Counted from the first letter of the stretch, positions 1 to 9,288 are shown. The stretch is 64,000 bases of DNA from QNBT01 sp964563335 (GCA_964563335.1 CAZLWL010000002.1:1-64000); one strand, 5' to 3'. Translations and numbers: made by a program. Notes: generated by a model from the letters alone, not told the origin.

Positions 1-510
1 TCTGCGGTGAAATATTCGGGTTAGGAAGTGGTTTTAATGTGCCGCAAAATCGAGAAAAAAAAACGCAAAATCGAGACTTCTGCTGAAGTTTTTGTGATAG
101 AATATAAGTGGTTCTGAGACGTATTTACTTTGTGTAACAGTGCCTTTAGGGCAAATGAGGCCTTTGTCGAACAGATTGGAGACTTCGGCAGAGGCAAAAG
201 TCGTATGTGCCTAAGGCGTGTGAGGAGTCTGGAGGAGGCAGTGATGAAAATATATGGACAATGTGTTTTCGAGTTGAGTAAGAGTTGGAGGAGGTACTGC
301 ACCTGTCAGCAGTTCAAGCTACCTGCCTTTTTCCTTTTTAGCTCCTGTTAGAACGTGTGTTAAAAGAGAGTGTGTGTGTGATGTGCCTGCTTGTTGCGGG
401 CGCAAGCTGCGAGAGGGCGCCTCTTGCGTACGCCTGTGGAGAGACGCTGTCGCGGCAAGAAGTGAATTTTTTAACAGGCTGTTAAGAATTTTATGTTGGA
501 GGAAATGATG
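1..510. other. Gene-poor left edge and leader of the PEP-CTERM gene
   Basis: No reading frame here has a plausible start, ribosome binding site and protein-like composition. The short frames present are Ser/Leu- or Arg-rich and overlap on both strands. The last 15 bases contain the strong ribosome binding site GGAGG at 498-502 that serves the next gene. I see no convincing promoter or RNA gene. Confidence 0.5.
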
Positions 511-1479
511 ATGAATAAATTAATTGTTTTAGTGTTAGCGCTTGCCATTGCGGCACCGGCACTGGCCGATGACCGTGTCCCCGCCCCGTTCCGTGGTGAA
601 CCCGGTACGACCTACTCGGAGTGGACGTACGACGACCCGTGCAACGTGTATAATTCAGGCTCGCCTGACTATATACCCGATTGGCCGGAGAGTTCCTCGT
701 TTGTATCAGGTGAAGGTTATACCGACCCGGGGCCATATCTAGATGGGCCGCATTTCAGTGGTCAGAACTGGGGCAACGATGGTGATCCCTGTACACCAGA
801 TTGGGCTAATAATTTGCCTGGTGGTCGCCAGGGCGGTATCGAGTTTCTAATGGGCTCCTGGGAGCTGAACAACTTCGGAGAAGAGCTTACTCACAACAAG
901 GATATATGGCTCCAGGTCACCTACTGGGATGATGGGGCTGAAGCTCCAGCCGAGTTCGGGTTTATGAGTGGATGTGACGTCTATCAAATAGTTTTTATAC
1001 CGGGTGATCCTTGTGCAGTACCGATGGCCAGCACCAACTCAGGAGACACACTCCTTACGGAATGGGACAATGAAACCTGGGGCGAGCCGATGTATACTTG
1101 GGTAAACGAATATGATGGCTTAGAGTATGGCTTCTCCTACGTAACCGAACCCCTTAGTGAATGGGACTCCGAAACATGGGGCGACCCGATGGAAACCTGG
1201 GACGATTCCCAAGACCGTGAAGAAGAACAGCGGGTCGAGGTATGGGGTGAAAGGGTGAGCGAGCAGATCCTCCCCGACGATTGGCGCCACGATGTGTGGG
1301 CGATTACGCTCCCTGTCAATCCTGCTTGGGAATTTATTGAAGGTTGGATGGGAGAAGATCCCGCCAATGCCGTCCTGATTGACCAGGTTGTCATCGAGAC
1401 GTTCTGCTACGTTCCCGAGCCTGCCACGATGGTACTGTTAGGCTTAGGCAGCTTGCTGATGATTCGTCGCAAAAGGTAA
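511..1479 (+). CDS. PEP-CTERM sorting-domain secreted protein
   Basis: Predicted exported protein of 322 residues of unknown function. The N-terminus is a signal peptide: a Lys after Met-Asn, a Leu/Ile/Val/Ala-rich core, and a likely cut after Pro-Ala-Leu-Ala. The C-terminus is a textbook PEP-CTERM sorting signal: Val-Pro-Glu-Pro-Ala, a hydrophobic helix, then Arg-Arg-Lys-Arg. In other bacteria this signal is processed by an exosortase as proteins are delivered to the envelope or matrix. The middle is acidic and Trp/Gly/Asp-rich, with a duplicated segment of the form EWD-x-ETWG-x-PM-x-TW about 32 residues apart. Three ATGs lie in tandem at 505, 508 and 511; the last is best spaced (8 nt) from GGAGG at 498-502. 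A strong terminator follows, so the gene is probably a single transcription unit. The class call is secure; the function is unknown. Confidence 0.88.
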   Translation: MNKLIVLVLALAIAAPALADDRVPAPFRGEPGTTYSEWTYDDPCNVYNSGSPDYIPDWPESSSFVSGEGYTDPGPYLDGPHFSGQNWGNDGDPCTPDWANNLPGGRQGGIEFLMGSWELNNFGEELTHNKDIWLQVTYWDDGAEAPAEFGFMSGCDVYQIVFIPGDPCAVPMASTNSGDTLLTEWDNETWGEPMYTWVNEYDGLEYGFSYVTEPLSEWDSETWGDPMETWDDSQDREEEQRVEVWGERVSEQILPDDWRHDVWAITLPVNPAWEFIEGWMGEDPANAVLIDQVVIETFCYVPEPATMVLLGLGSLLMIRRKR

Positions 1480-1517
1480 GTTAGTTAGTTAACTACAGTA
1501 CGTACTTTATGTACTTT

Positions 1518-1558
1518 AAGACCTTCCCGACAATAGAGTCGGGAAGGTCTTATTCTTT
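1518..1558 (+). terminator. Rho-independent terminator after the PEP-CTERM gene
   Basis: A perfect 14-bp stem (1518-1531 with 1538-1551) with a 6-nt AATAGA loop is followed by a T-rich stretch. It lies 38 bases after the stop codon of the PEP-CTERM gene. Confidence 0.9.
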
Positions 1559-1723
1559 ACCTAAGCTGAAGTTTTCTTTAGTCGTAAACAAGTAACTGGT
1601 CAACGTCAATTGTTTTTTACCGTTCCGAATTTATGCTTGTCCTTGCCAAAATAGTAAACCTTTCCCCTAATTTTCTTGCCATACAGTTCTTTCTCTGCTA
1701 AGTTCTAAGAGGGGATGCCTCAG

Positions 1724-1796
<73 letters not shown>

Positions 1797-1801
1797 CTGT
1801 T

Positions 1802-2416
1802 TTAGGCCCTTTTTTGGCGAAAGTGGGTCAAAAGTGGGTCAGTCAGGTCATTTGCCAGGATCTTTGACTGGAGGAGTTGTGCTCTCTCCATGTCCTCCTG
1901 ACGAACGGCTGGGTAGAACTTTTGGGTGGTCTTGATGTCGCTGTGGCCTGCAAGCTTTTGGACCACGTGCATCGGAAGGATGCCAGCCCAGTTCGTAATG
2001 CAGGAGCGTCGCAGGTCGTGTAACATGCACGTGCTTACGTGTGCTTTTCTCCGCAATTTGTGAAAGCCACGGCTAAGGTTATTTACCAAGCTCAAATCTT
2101 CAGTCCATTTCCCAGTGGACCGAACCTGCTGAATGTATTGCCACCGCTTTGCACGGATGAATACATAAGGGCATTTCACAGCAGAAGCAACCTGTAAATC
2201 AACGAGGAATTGCATTGTTTGTGAAGGTGCCGGCAATACTCTTGCCTCGTGATCCTTGGGCTCCCACCCAAGGATGCCTATGCTCTCACTCTTGGGAGTG
2301 ATACGGACTTGGTGCCTTTCAAAGTCGACATCTGCCCAGGTTAAGTTCAATATTTCACCGCGCCTGAGACCACATCCATATGCTACTGAGATCAAAGCCT
2401 TCCACCAGATGCCCAA
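1802..2416 (-). pseudogene. 5'-truncated tyrosine recombinase (integrase) beside tRNA-Phe
   Basis: This encodes only the catalytic C-terminal domain (about 204 residues) of a phage/ICE-type tyrosine recombinase. Visible catalytic elements are the first Arg in GLRRGE, the box HDLRR (His-x-x-Arg), GHSD (second His) and FYP (tyrosine nucleophile). The usual N-terminal arm- and core-binding domains are absent. Reading upstream, the frame meets a stop about seven codons before the TTG at 2416, and unrelated plus-strand sequence begins there. The gene ends 6 bases from the tRNA-Phe 3' end, the usual position of an integrase at an attachment site. I infer a remnant of an excised or decayed integrated element, unlikely to be active. 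Confidence 0.85.
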
Positions 2417-3086
2417 GGATTTTCCATTGGAGAAGTGTTATCGATTTGATGAGAATCATCAGGGCGGCTGTGAAACCGATGAAGCAAACGCGCACCTGTT
2501 ATCTGCAATGGGCAAATTCAAAGGGCCTTTTGTACCGGTAACTATTTCACATTCCTATGATGGATACAGTTGGGCAGACCTACCTACGATAGGCAAGGTT
2601 GAAGTAACTGTTGGCAAAGAACTCGGCAGTGAAGGCATCTGGAATGAAACGCTTGTTGCTGTAGATTCGCTGCAAATACAAGTACATACCAGCGATGAGA
2701 AGGTTTTCAAATCAGATGTACATATGGCAGCGCTTGAGGAGCCGAGAGAGAAAAGAAGCTGGTGCTGCATGAATGTCTATGTCACGCTTGAGGCCAGAAA
2801 CCAGCTAAGTTCAACCGACATATGGTTTCACCTTGGCGGCTGGAATGATGAAGGAGACACCTGGGATACACAGTTGTATTATTTCGAGCAGGCCCTGGAT
2901 CAGTTCTGGGCAACTCTCATCGGACCTGCAGAATATCTGCGGTCAAAGATACGGAACTGTCTTTACGGTGTCGTTAAGGATTGGAAGAAAATAATCTTCG
3001 AAGAAGATGAAACCCTTACGATCCTGTACAAGGATGGAACCGAAAAGGTGTACGAATTTGGTCACCGGAGTTCTGCTGTCACTTAG
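2409..3086 (+). CDS. Hypothetical protein, unrecognised family
   Basis: A 225-residue frame begins with ATG at 2409, although the frame is open further upstream across the integrase remnant on the other strand. I do not recognise the family. The protein is acidic and Trp-rich (for example WFHLGGW), lacks membrane segments or a signal peptide, and has alternating hydrophobic stretches that suggest beta structure. Its C-terminal part (ILYKDGTEKVYEF) resembles beta hairpins. There is no clear Shine-Dalgarno sequence. The first codons overlap the truncated integrase, so the true N-terminus may have been replaced when the element rearranged. A terminator hairpin follows 56 bases after the stop, which supports a real gene. 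It is most likely cargo of the lost element. Confidence 0.5.
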   Translation: MPKDFPLEKCYRFDENHQGGCETDEANAHLLSAMGKFKGPFVPVTISHSYDGYSWADLPTIGKVEVTVGKELGSEGIWNETLVAVDSLQIQVHTSDEKVFKSDVHMAALEEPREKRSWCCMNVYVTLEARNQLSSTDIWFHLGGWNDEGDTWDTQLYYFEQALDQFWATLIGPAEYLRSKIRNCLYGVVKDWKKIIFEEDETLTILYKDGTEKVYEFGHRSSAVT

Positions 3087-3142
3087 TTTCAGATAGAAGT
3101 TCATCAACAAAAGTTTTTAATTCAAATCAATCAAATTAACCG

Positions 3143-3180
3143 GATGGCACGCTCACCAAGCGAAGCGTGCCATCATATTT
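3143..3180 (+). terminator. Rho-independent terminator after the orphan gene
   Basis: An 11-bp perfect stem (GATGGCACGCT at 3143-3153 pairing with 3164-3174) has a 10-nt loop and an AT-rich tail. It lies 56 bases after the stop of the preceding gene. Confidence 0.7.
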
Positions 3181-3611
3181 CAAAGAAAGAGGGAGACTGT
3201 AGTAGCTTTACAGAGCAAATAATATGTAAGCTCCTTGAATACAATGACTTATAGAAAATCTAACTTAACCAATAGCACATTCCGGGTTCCTGTTCCAGCG
3301 GATCCAAACATAAATTTGGTTTTTGCCACGATTCGGCTGCAAGCAACACATGCCCACAAAGCAGGATACTCTGTAATCTTGCTACAGTCTCAAAAAATGT
3401 TGATTTTTCAATTCAATTCCAGACAAAAGATGGCAAGGGATTGTCTGGGACAAAAGCTCCAGACGATAAGCCATCCCACATAATCTCACAGGACAGCTCT
3501 CAGAGGTGTATTACGCTCGTAGAATAGCCGATCCGGCCTTAACAGCATTGTTTCAGGCAAGACGACATGCTAAAAGAAGCAAAGTTTCTATAAGTTCGGT
3601 CCTGCGAAGAC
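3181..3611. other. Intergenic stretch without a supported gene
   Basis: One plus-strand frame of 82 codons (3235-3483) exists but has no ribosome binding site, no recognisable domain and atypical composition. I see no RNA gene or clear repeat. The stretch separates the element remnant from the minus-strand dehydrogenase. Confidence 0.5.
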
Positions 3612-4490
3612 CTACACATTGAGGTTGCTTGTTTTCTCTATGACGCGCCACAGTGCCTGAGTCCCCAGGCGGCTAAGTCCCTCTGCTTGGGCCTGGTTAA
3701 AGAGTTGCTGCGCAAGGGTGATTCCGGGCAATGACAATTTAGCCTCTTGAGCAAGTTCTGTTACCAGGCGAAGGTCTTTGCAGAGCAAATCTATCATAAA
3801 GCCGGGATCCATATCTTCGGATACTATCTTTGGGGCGAGATTGCTTAAAGCCCATGAATCGCCGGCACCGGAGGAAACGACATTCACCATGGTGCCAGGA
3901 TCAAGGCCGACTTTTTTTGCAAGAGCGATACCTTCGCAACAGGCTAACATGTGCAGAGCACAAAAAAGCTGGTTGCATGCTTTGGTGGTCTGTCCCATGC
4001 CGACCGGCCCGACCCGAACCACATTAGAACCAAGGATTTCGAGCAAGGGAAAGCATTTTCGGAAAACGTCCTCGGGGCCACCTACCATGATTGCCAGCGT
4101 TCCGTTTTTAGCTCCCACATCGCCTCCGGAAACGGGTGCGTCTAAATATTGAACCTGTTTTTCTTCAAGACGTTTGGCAAACTTGCGAGTAGCACGCGGT
4201 GATATAGTGCTATTGTCAATGATAATCAGGCCGGCGTGCGCTGCCTCGTATATCCCATTTGAACCGAATATAACTTTCTCCACGTCGCCAGTATCCGGGA
4301 CATTTATAAATATCACATCAGTATTTTCAACTACTTGGGCGGGCGACCGGCAGACAATTGCTCCCTGGACGGCCAGGGTGTCACACTTGCTCCCAGTACG
4401 ATTATGTATGTAAAGCGAATGGCCTGCTTCAAGCAAGTTACGGGCCATGGGCAAGCCCATGATGCCGATACCAATGTAACCAATCTTCAT
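3612..4490 (-). CDS. NAD(P)-dependent beta-hydroxyacid dehydrogenase (GarR/GlxR-like)
   Basis: A 292-residue cytosolic oxidoreductase of the 3-hydroxyisobutyrate / tartronate-semialdehyde reductase family. The N-terminal Rossmann motif is GYIGIGIMGLPMA. The substrate-binding signature DAPVSGG lies near residue 120, and the catalytic lysine sits in the GQTTKACNQ helix near residue 172. The C-terminal all-helical dimerisation domain is complete, and the length is normal. The ATG at 4490 was chosen because GAGAGG lies 8 nt upstream and it opens directly on the Rossmann strand; an in-frame ATG 11 codons earlier lacks this. The family usually reduces or oxidises small beta-hydroxy acids; the substrate cannot be read from the sequence. 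Its neighbours give no pathway context. Confidence 0.9.
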   Translation of the reverse strand: MKIGYIGIGIMGLPMARNLLEAGHSLYIHNRTGSKCDTLAVQGAIVCRSPAQVVENTDVIFINVPDTGDVEKVIFGSNGIYEAAHAGLIIIDNSTISPRATRKFAKRLEEKQVQYLDAPVSGGDVGAKNGTLAIMVGGPEDVFRKCFPLLEILGSNVVRVGPVGMGQTTKACNQLFCALHMLACCEGIALAKKVGLDPGTMVNVVSSGAGDSWALSNLAPKIVSEDMDPGFMIDLLCKDLRLVTELAQEAKLSLPGITLAQQLFNQAQAEGLSRLGTQALWRVIEKTSNLNV

Positions 4491-4677
4491 GATGATGTCC
4501 TCTCTTGTTATTTCATCCAGCATTTCACGGCAAGCGCCTTTAGACTGAGATTTCCCATATTAAACACTTGGCTATGCAATCGAGGCTTTCAATTTCAGTA
4601 TAATACAAAATCTTTCTCGAATTGCAACCAATTGAACCCTCTTTTTACAAATCTTGCCGCCATAGTCAGATTGTAAA

Positions 4678-4938
4678 TTACCCGAACTTAAGAGCAACTT
4701 TCTTAGCCGCATCCAAGTCTCTTTCCGCATATATCTGCGTCGTACTGATATGGGCATGGCCGGTCGCCGCCTTGGCAATTTCTATCCCGAACTCCTTCGC
4801 CGCCCACGTCGTCGCCGTAGGCCTCAACTGATGTGGACTCCATATCAACCCAATCGCAGCCGAGACATCATCGTACAAAATGAATCTCGGCAACCTCTCC
4901 AGGCACAACCGCCACAACACATTCGCCTTGCTTGTCAC
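4678..4938 (-). pseudogene. Tyrosine recombinase C-terminal remnant
   Basis: About 55 residues match the end of a tyrosine recombinase: WSPHQLRPT (the His-x-x-Arg box, normally HxLRHT), then TGHAHISTTQIYAE with the second His and the Tyr nucleophile, then the typical trailing helix DAAKKVALKFG. Everything before about residue 30 is not recognisably recombinase, and no N-terminal domain exists. The fragment runs into another gene fragment (GH95-like) on the same strand, so this is a junction of debris from at least two genes. Confidence 0.8.
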
Positions 4939-5194
4939 GGTTTTCTACGATGTCGGCATCGCCTTTTGTGATCTTTACTTCCTTAAAGCCTCGCGGAATC
5001 TTAATCGTCACATTCTGCGGTATCTGCGATACAAAGCTAAGTTCCACTTGCCTGCCCTGAGTGAAATCGAAGGGCCTGTCATCCCATTTTAACCTCTTGA
5101 TCTCAATCTGCCCGCGACAAAGCACCCTTTCAATCACACCTGACGGCCACTCTTTCGGCAAGGCCGGCAGAAGCTCAATCTTACTCCGTTCGGA
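4868..5194 (-). pseudogene. GH95-like glycoside hydrolase C-terminal fragment
   Basis: The translated tail contains IELLPALPKEWPSG followed by a beta-rich C-terminal domain. This resembles the end of alpha-L-fucosidase-type (family 95) glycoside hydrolases, where LLPALP-x-x-WP-x-G precedes the last beta-sandwich. The catalytic (alpha/alpha)6 barrel is missing. A short palindromic insertion (near 5051-5073, CCCTGAGTGAAATCGAAGGG) lies inside the frame and adds the residues PFDFTQGR. The 3' end overlaps the integrase remnant in another frame. A non-functional fragment; the family assignment rests mainly on one motif. Confidence 0.55.
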
Positions 5195-5512
5195 ATAAAC
5201 GAGCATACAATAGAAAAGGACCTTGACAGAGTTGTGAGGAGAATAACAAAATCCGTCAAAAGACGGTAAGGGTGGCGAGGTTAGGAAGGTTCGAAATGCC
5301 GCTGTCGCGGCCAGGGCTAAATAGGGAAATGGTATGCACAGCATACCCTACGGAGAGCGAGATGGCAGAGGTCTTTTTTGGGCAAATCAAAGGAGGGGAA
5401 TCGTTGACTTTTGGCTGGTTGGGCGGTACACTAAAAACCTCGAAAATTACGGCTGTCAGATGGCCGGTGGCAGCGGCGAAAGAAGCGATAAATTCTTTGG
5501 GGAAATGCACAA

Positions 5513-6100
5513 ATGTGTCCATGGGTTTCCAGCGACCAATTGCGTCTTTATTACTGTGAGTGGGTCGGTGTTGAATGTTACATAAAGATGGCTGAGCGCT
5601 CGAGCACCGAAGACACATGGTCCTACATAAGGGCGTTTGATGAAATTCACGAGAATGGTATTTCCGATTCGCAGCCGACTTTGACGGCTGATGGGCTGAT
5701 GATGTTTTATGTGAGAAAGATCGACGGTGGAAAGTATATATGGAAAGCCACGAGACCGAGCATTGAAGAGCCGTTTTCGGAAATAGCTGAAGTTAGCGAA
5801 TTAAACGACCCCTGTAATACGGTGGACCACCCTTCGATTTTACCTGATGGGTTGACCATCTACTTCAACTCCCAAAGTGATGATCCCGAGCAGAGTATCT
5901 ATAAGGCTACGAGGTCTTCAATAGGGGAGCCGTTCGGTGATATCGAGTTATTGGAATTTTGTGAACCGGACAAGAGAGAATCATCGCCATATGTAACGCC
6001 AGACGAAGAAACGGTGTACTACCGAGGCAATCTCACCGGATGGGGCATTTATGTTACACACAAGGTAAGTTTTGAGGTTGGAGGTTGTTTGCCCAGGTAA
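5513..6100 (+). pseudogene. Truncated copy of the beta-propeller (PD40-like) gene
   Basis: The 195 translated residues align throughout with residues 96-290 of the complete gene at 6659-7873 (CPWVS-x-DQLRLYY, MAERSST, SSPYVTPDE). It lacks the first 95 residues, including the signal peptide, and the C-terminal helical 120 residues, replaced after GIYVTHK by unrelated codons and a stop. Homology begins abruptly at about 5511. It is followed, as in the intact copy, by a methyltransferase fragment. It is therefore the decayed half of a tandem duplication and should not make an exported product. Confidence 0.85.
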
Positions 6101-6139
6101 CTGCTGATGTATTCCGAATGCTGAAAGGGTTCTCGGTCA

Positions 6140-6451
6140 TTGAAACTGATAAGGAAAGTATGTAAGGTTCCTCGCAGAGTTGTCGCGCTTAGAGAAATAT
6201 CCCGATTATCCCGGCAGAACAATACAGCTTCAAAATCACTTGCAAAGGTGCTTAGAGAAACCCTGCAGAACCGACCTGCGCCGGAGGAAAAGGCGTGGAT
6301 TGAAAGAATAGAGTCACTCAGGAATGAATTAAATTCGTCCACGGACCAGGTAACGTTAATGGATTACGGCGCAGGGTTGTCGGCACCGCTTAGGATATAC
6401 ATACCTAATAGCAGGCGGATGAAATTGGGAAAAATATTTTTTATTTCTTGA
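6140..6451 (+). pseudogene. Truncated copy of the methyltransferase gene
   Basis: The first 80 or so residues are nearly identical to the N-terminal helical region of the methyltransferase at 8123-8992, through MDYGAGL. The frame then leaves homology at about 6380 and ends 23 codons later, so the whole SAM-binding domain is missing. The DNA of 6191-6379 is almost identical to 8186-8374, showing recent duplication or gene conversion. Confidence 0.85.
6191..6379 (+). repeat. 189-bp direct repeat, copy 1
   Basis: By eye this differs from 8186-8374 at only two positions (taaat/tgaat and tcc/tct). Homology ends sharply at GCAGGGTTG. The flanking upstream DNA is clearly more diverged, so the identical core was homogenised later than the original duplication. 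Confidence 0.9.
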
Positions 6452-6658
6452 TTTGTTGGCAGAGGAGGTTTATACTATATTAAGTTGTAGGTTTTCTTTC
6501 TGTGAGGAGCAAGAGGTGAAAGCACAATCGGATGAGGGAAAGCCTGCGCAAAACAACACCCTGAATATATACGGATGGTTTGCATGTACGAAGTATCTGG
6601 TATTTGATTGGTTTTTTATTTTCGAGTCAGCACAGTTTAGAAAGGAGATAAGAACAAA

Positions 6659-7873
6659 ATGAGTACGAAAAAAAACATGTTATTATTGTTGTTGGCAATA
6701 GTGGTATTGGCTGGTAGCGGTGTGGTATTCGCGGAGTGGTCAGAGCCGTTCTACCATCACGAGTTGAATGATGGGGATGACACGATTTCGGCAACTGATC
6801 CATTTTTGTCTGACGATGGTCTTACTATATATTATTCACGACATCGTTGGCTTGAAGACACGTATGACCTTGCAGAAGCTTACCGCGATACGCCTGAAGG
6901 GCCCTTTACGTCGAAAAGAATCCTGACGGAACTTTACAGGGGAGGGGCACAATACTGTCCCTGGGTATCGAACGACCAGTTGCGGCTTTACTATAGTGAG
7001 TGGGTTGGCAGCGAATGTTTCATAATGATGGCGGAGCGCTCGAGCACGAATGACCCGTGGACGTATGTAAGGACTTTTGATGAAATCCTTGTAGAGGATT
7101 TTTGGGATACGGATCCAACGCTTACCCCTGATGAACTAATGATGTTTTGGAGTAGGAGTGGGGGTGCCGGCAACAAGCACGTCTGGGTGGCTACAAGGTC
7201 AACGATTGACGAGCCATTTACAAATATGACAGAATTGACTGAACTGTATGATGCTACTGACGGCATGGTTAGTGAACCTTCAATTTTACCCGATGTGCTG
7301 ACTATATATTTTAGTTCCAACCATGAGTATCCCAGCGCATGCATCTATAAGGCGACACGGTCTTCGGTCTGTGAGCCATTTGGCGATATCCAGTTATTGG
7401 AGTTTTGCGACCCTAATAAAAGGGAGTCTTCGCCCTATGTGACACCGGATGAAAATGTGGTTTATTACCGCGGCAAGACCACGGGGCTGTGGGGCATTTA
7501 TGTCAGGTATTGGATTGGTCCTTATGATGTGGCCGTGGGAAATATTGAAGAGGCAATGGCGGATAAGACCGAGGCGATCGAAGTCGTAAATATTGCGATA
7601 GACAAGGAGATGACCGCTCTTGAAGCACTGGAAGAGCTAACGGCCAGCGGTGAGTACGAGGAGTTAGGCTTGCGACGGATTGATATATTCAGGGCCAGGA
7701 TAAGGATTATGTTATCTATGCTGCGGCAAAGACGGGCCAGAGCCGAATTGCGCAGAGGTATCCGCGAGTTGGAAAGGGCCTTGGAGTTGCTTAAATTAGA
7801 GCCTACTGTGGAAGGCGAAGCGCAGGTCGAATCACCAGGGCCGGGGCCTATAAGGTTAATACGCGGACGGTGA
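6659..7873 (+). CDS. Exported PD40/TolB-like beta-propeller protein with C-terminal helical domain
   Basis: A 404-residue protein with a clear signal peptide (Lys-Lys, an Ile/Val/Leu core, cleavage after VVFA). The body carries at least four WD40-like PD40 repeats of the type P-x-x-(S/T)-x-D-x-(L/V)-x-x-YYS (DPFLSDDGLTIYYS, PTLTPDELMMFWS, PSILPDVLTIYFS, SPYVTPDENVVYY), which form propeller blades. Residues 290-385 change to a long charged helix, probably coiled coil, rich in Glu/Arg (RARIRIMLSMLRQRRARAE). The start has AAGGAG about 11 nt upstream. Such propellers often bind ligands or glycans at the cell surface; the exact role is unknown. A decayed copy lies upstream, and a methyltransferase follows with a hairpin between. 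Confidence 0.8.
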   Translation: MSTKKNMLLLLLAIVVLAGSGVVFAEWSEPFYHHELNDGDDTISATDPFLSDDGLTIYYSRHRWLEDTYDLAEAYRDTPEGPFTSKRILTELYRGGAQYCPWVSNDQLRLYYSEWVGSECFIMMAERSSTNDPWTYVRTFDEILVEDFWDTDPTLTPDELMMFWSRSGGAGNKHVWVATRSTIDEPFTNMTELTELYDATDGMVSEPSILPDVLTIYFSSNHEYPSACIYKATRSSVCEPFGDIQLLEFCDPNKRESSPYVTPDENVVYYRGKTTGLWGIYVRYWIGPYDVAVGNIEEAMADKTEAIEVVNIAIDKEMTALEALEELTASGEYEELGLRRIDIFRARIRIMLSMLRQRRARAELRRGIRELERALELLKLEPTVEGEAQVESPGPGPIRLIRGR

Positions 7874-7904
7874 AATTAAAAGGTCTTAGGAGATGGATTT
7901 AACT

Positions 7905-7941
7905 GGCGCGGTTTCGCAATGAGCGTGAGACCGCGCCTTTA
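7905..7941 (+). terminator. Likely terminator after the beta-propeller gene
   Basis: GGCGCGGTTTC (7905-7915) pairs with GAGACCGCGCC (7927-7937) with one G-T pair and an 11-nt loop, followed by TTTACTTA. The position 31 bases after the stop fits termination. Confidence 0.65.
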
Positions 7942-8122
7942 CTTACTGGGTCATTTTATGGGGTGTCGCCGACTATATGAAGCGAGCGAAACATCTGTTT
8001 AACTTTTGTTAGGGCTGTTTTTCTCGGAAATGCTTGACAACAAACCAAGGGGGCTTATCCTTTACATTGATTTTCCGAGTTACTTCTGGACATGTTCTGA
8101 ACGATGAAAGGGTTCTTGAGCA

Positions 8123-8992
8123 GTGGGATTGATAAGGAAATCCGCAGGGAAACTCTGTAAGATTCTGCGCAGGCTTGGCGCGTTAAGAGAAATATCCCGA
8201 TTATCCCGGCAGAACAATACAGCTTCAAAATCACTTGCAAAGGTGCTTAGAGAAACCCTGCAGAACCGACCTGCGCCGGAGGAAAAGGCGTGGATTGAAA
8301 GAATAGAGTCACTCAGGAATGAATTGAATTCGTCTACGGACCAGGTAACGTTAATGGATTACGGCGCAGGGTTGCCTGAGACGAGTCTCGGTGATCACAA
8401 GCCGCACGAAGGGAAAGTAATAGTCAAAACGATCGGTGATGTGTGTCGTACCGCCAGCAAGCCATACATGTGGTCATTTCTTCTGCTAAAACTTATTAGG
8501 GAGTTTAGGCCTCTTGTATGTTTGGAACTGGGGACTTGTTTGGGTATCTCGTGCAGTTACCAGGCGGCGGCGTTGGAGCTGAATCAGAAGGGCAAGATTA
8601 TCACCCTGGAAGGGGCGGAATCATTGGCGGGGTTAGCGGAAGAGCATTTTCAAAGATTAGGCCTTGACAATGTTGATGTGGTTGTTGGGCTATTCCAAGA
8701 TAACTTAAAGAGTGTGTTGAAGGAACGCGGACCCATAAACTATGCTTTTGTGGATGGGCATCACCAGGAAGAGCCGACTCTGACTTACTTCAGAGAAATT
8801 CTTCCGTTTCTTTCCGAGAGGTCTGTGGTTATCTTTGATGATATTTCCTGGTCCGAAGGGATGAAAAGAGCGTGGAGCACCATAAAGGCACACGAGAGCG
8901 TAAAAGTCTGTGTTGATTTGGTCTATGTTGGAATCTGTATAATCGACCGTACAACTGAGGGCAAAGTGAGTTTCATGATGCGTATTGATTGA
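8123..8992 (+). CDS. Class I SAM-dependent methyltransferase (Methyltransf_24-like)
   Basis: A 289-residue putative O-methyltransferase. The N-terminal 90 residues are helical and charged. The Rossmann-type domain follows: motif I is LELGTCLGISCSY (near residue 133), motif II acidic residue in ITLEGAE, then FVDGHHQEE and IFDDISW, where an Asp/His pair typical of catechol- or sugar-type O-methyltransferases lies. The start is a GTG at 8123 without a strong ribosome binding site; an ATG at 8104 is out of frame and gives an 18-codon peptide. The substrate is unknown; Methyltransf_24 proteins often modify cell-surface glycans or secondary metabolites. Its first 80 residues are duplicated at 6140-6380. 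Confidence 0.8.
   Translation: MGLIRKSAGKLCKILRRLGALREISRLSRQNNTASKSLAKVLRETLQNRPAPEEKAWIERIESLRNELNSSTDQVTLMDYGAGLPETSLGDHKPHEGKVIVKTIGDVCRTASKPYMWSFLLLKLIREFRPLVCLELGTCLGISCSYQAAALELNQKGKIITLEGAESLAGLAEEHFQRLGLDNVDVVVGLFQDNLKSVLKERGPINYAFVDGHHQEEPTLTYFREILPFLSERSVVIFDDISWSEGMKRAWSTIKAHESVKVCVDLVYVGICIIDRTTEGKVSFMMRID
8186..8374 (+). repeat. 189-bp direct repeat, copy 2
   Basis: This is the intact-gene partner of 6191-6379, offset exactly 1,995 bases, with two visible mismatches. It lies within the N-terminal coding region of the methyltransferase. Confidence 0.9.
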
Positions 8993-9128
8993 ACTGAGAC
9001 GTTATTAAATGACATGGTGGGAAGTGCGCTAATCGTGCAATTTGGGGTGGTTTTGGACTGCAAAAGTCCTGAATTAGGCATTTTTGGGAGAATTTTTGAA
9101 AAATTTTTATTTTTTTCATTTTTTTATG

Positions 9129-9158
9129 TTTACACTACCGGGTCATGGTGTGTATACT
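9129..9158 (+). promoter_or_regulatory. Sigma-70-like promoter for tRNA-Thr and tuf
   Basis: TTTACA (9129-9134) and TATACT (9153-9158) are separated by 18 bases and preceded by a long T-rich tract that could act as an UP-like element. It lies about 130 bases before tRNA-Thr and is the best promoter candidate for the tRNA-Thr/tuf unit. The 296 bases between 8993 and 9288 hold nothing else recognisable. Confidence 0.6.
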
Positions 9159-9288
9159 TGCGATTTGGTAAAGACAGTAAAGATGGGGAATCCCTATAAT
9201 TTCTTGGTGGATTCGGCTTTTGTTGTCGTCCGGGGAGTCGTTTTTGACTGTCCTCGGGTGAGAGGGTGGAGTGTTTTTGTTGGCAACT

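Noticed and set aside
130..351. Small frame at the left edge
   Set aside because: No ribosome binding site and composition unlike a protein; overlaps an antisense frame of equal length.
3235..3483. 82-codon plus-strand protein
   Set aside because: No ribosome binding site, no domain, no neighbours in support.
5272..5559. 95-codon frame before the propeller copy
   Set aside because: It crosses the homology junction at 5511 and no family could be recognised.
6453..6662. 69-codon frame before the propeller gene
   Set aside because: It overlaps the ribosome binding site and start of the next gene, and resembles no protein.
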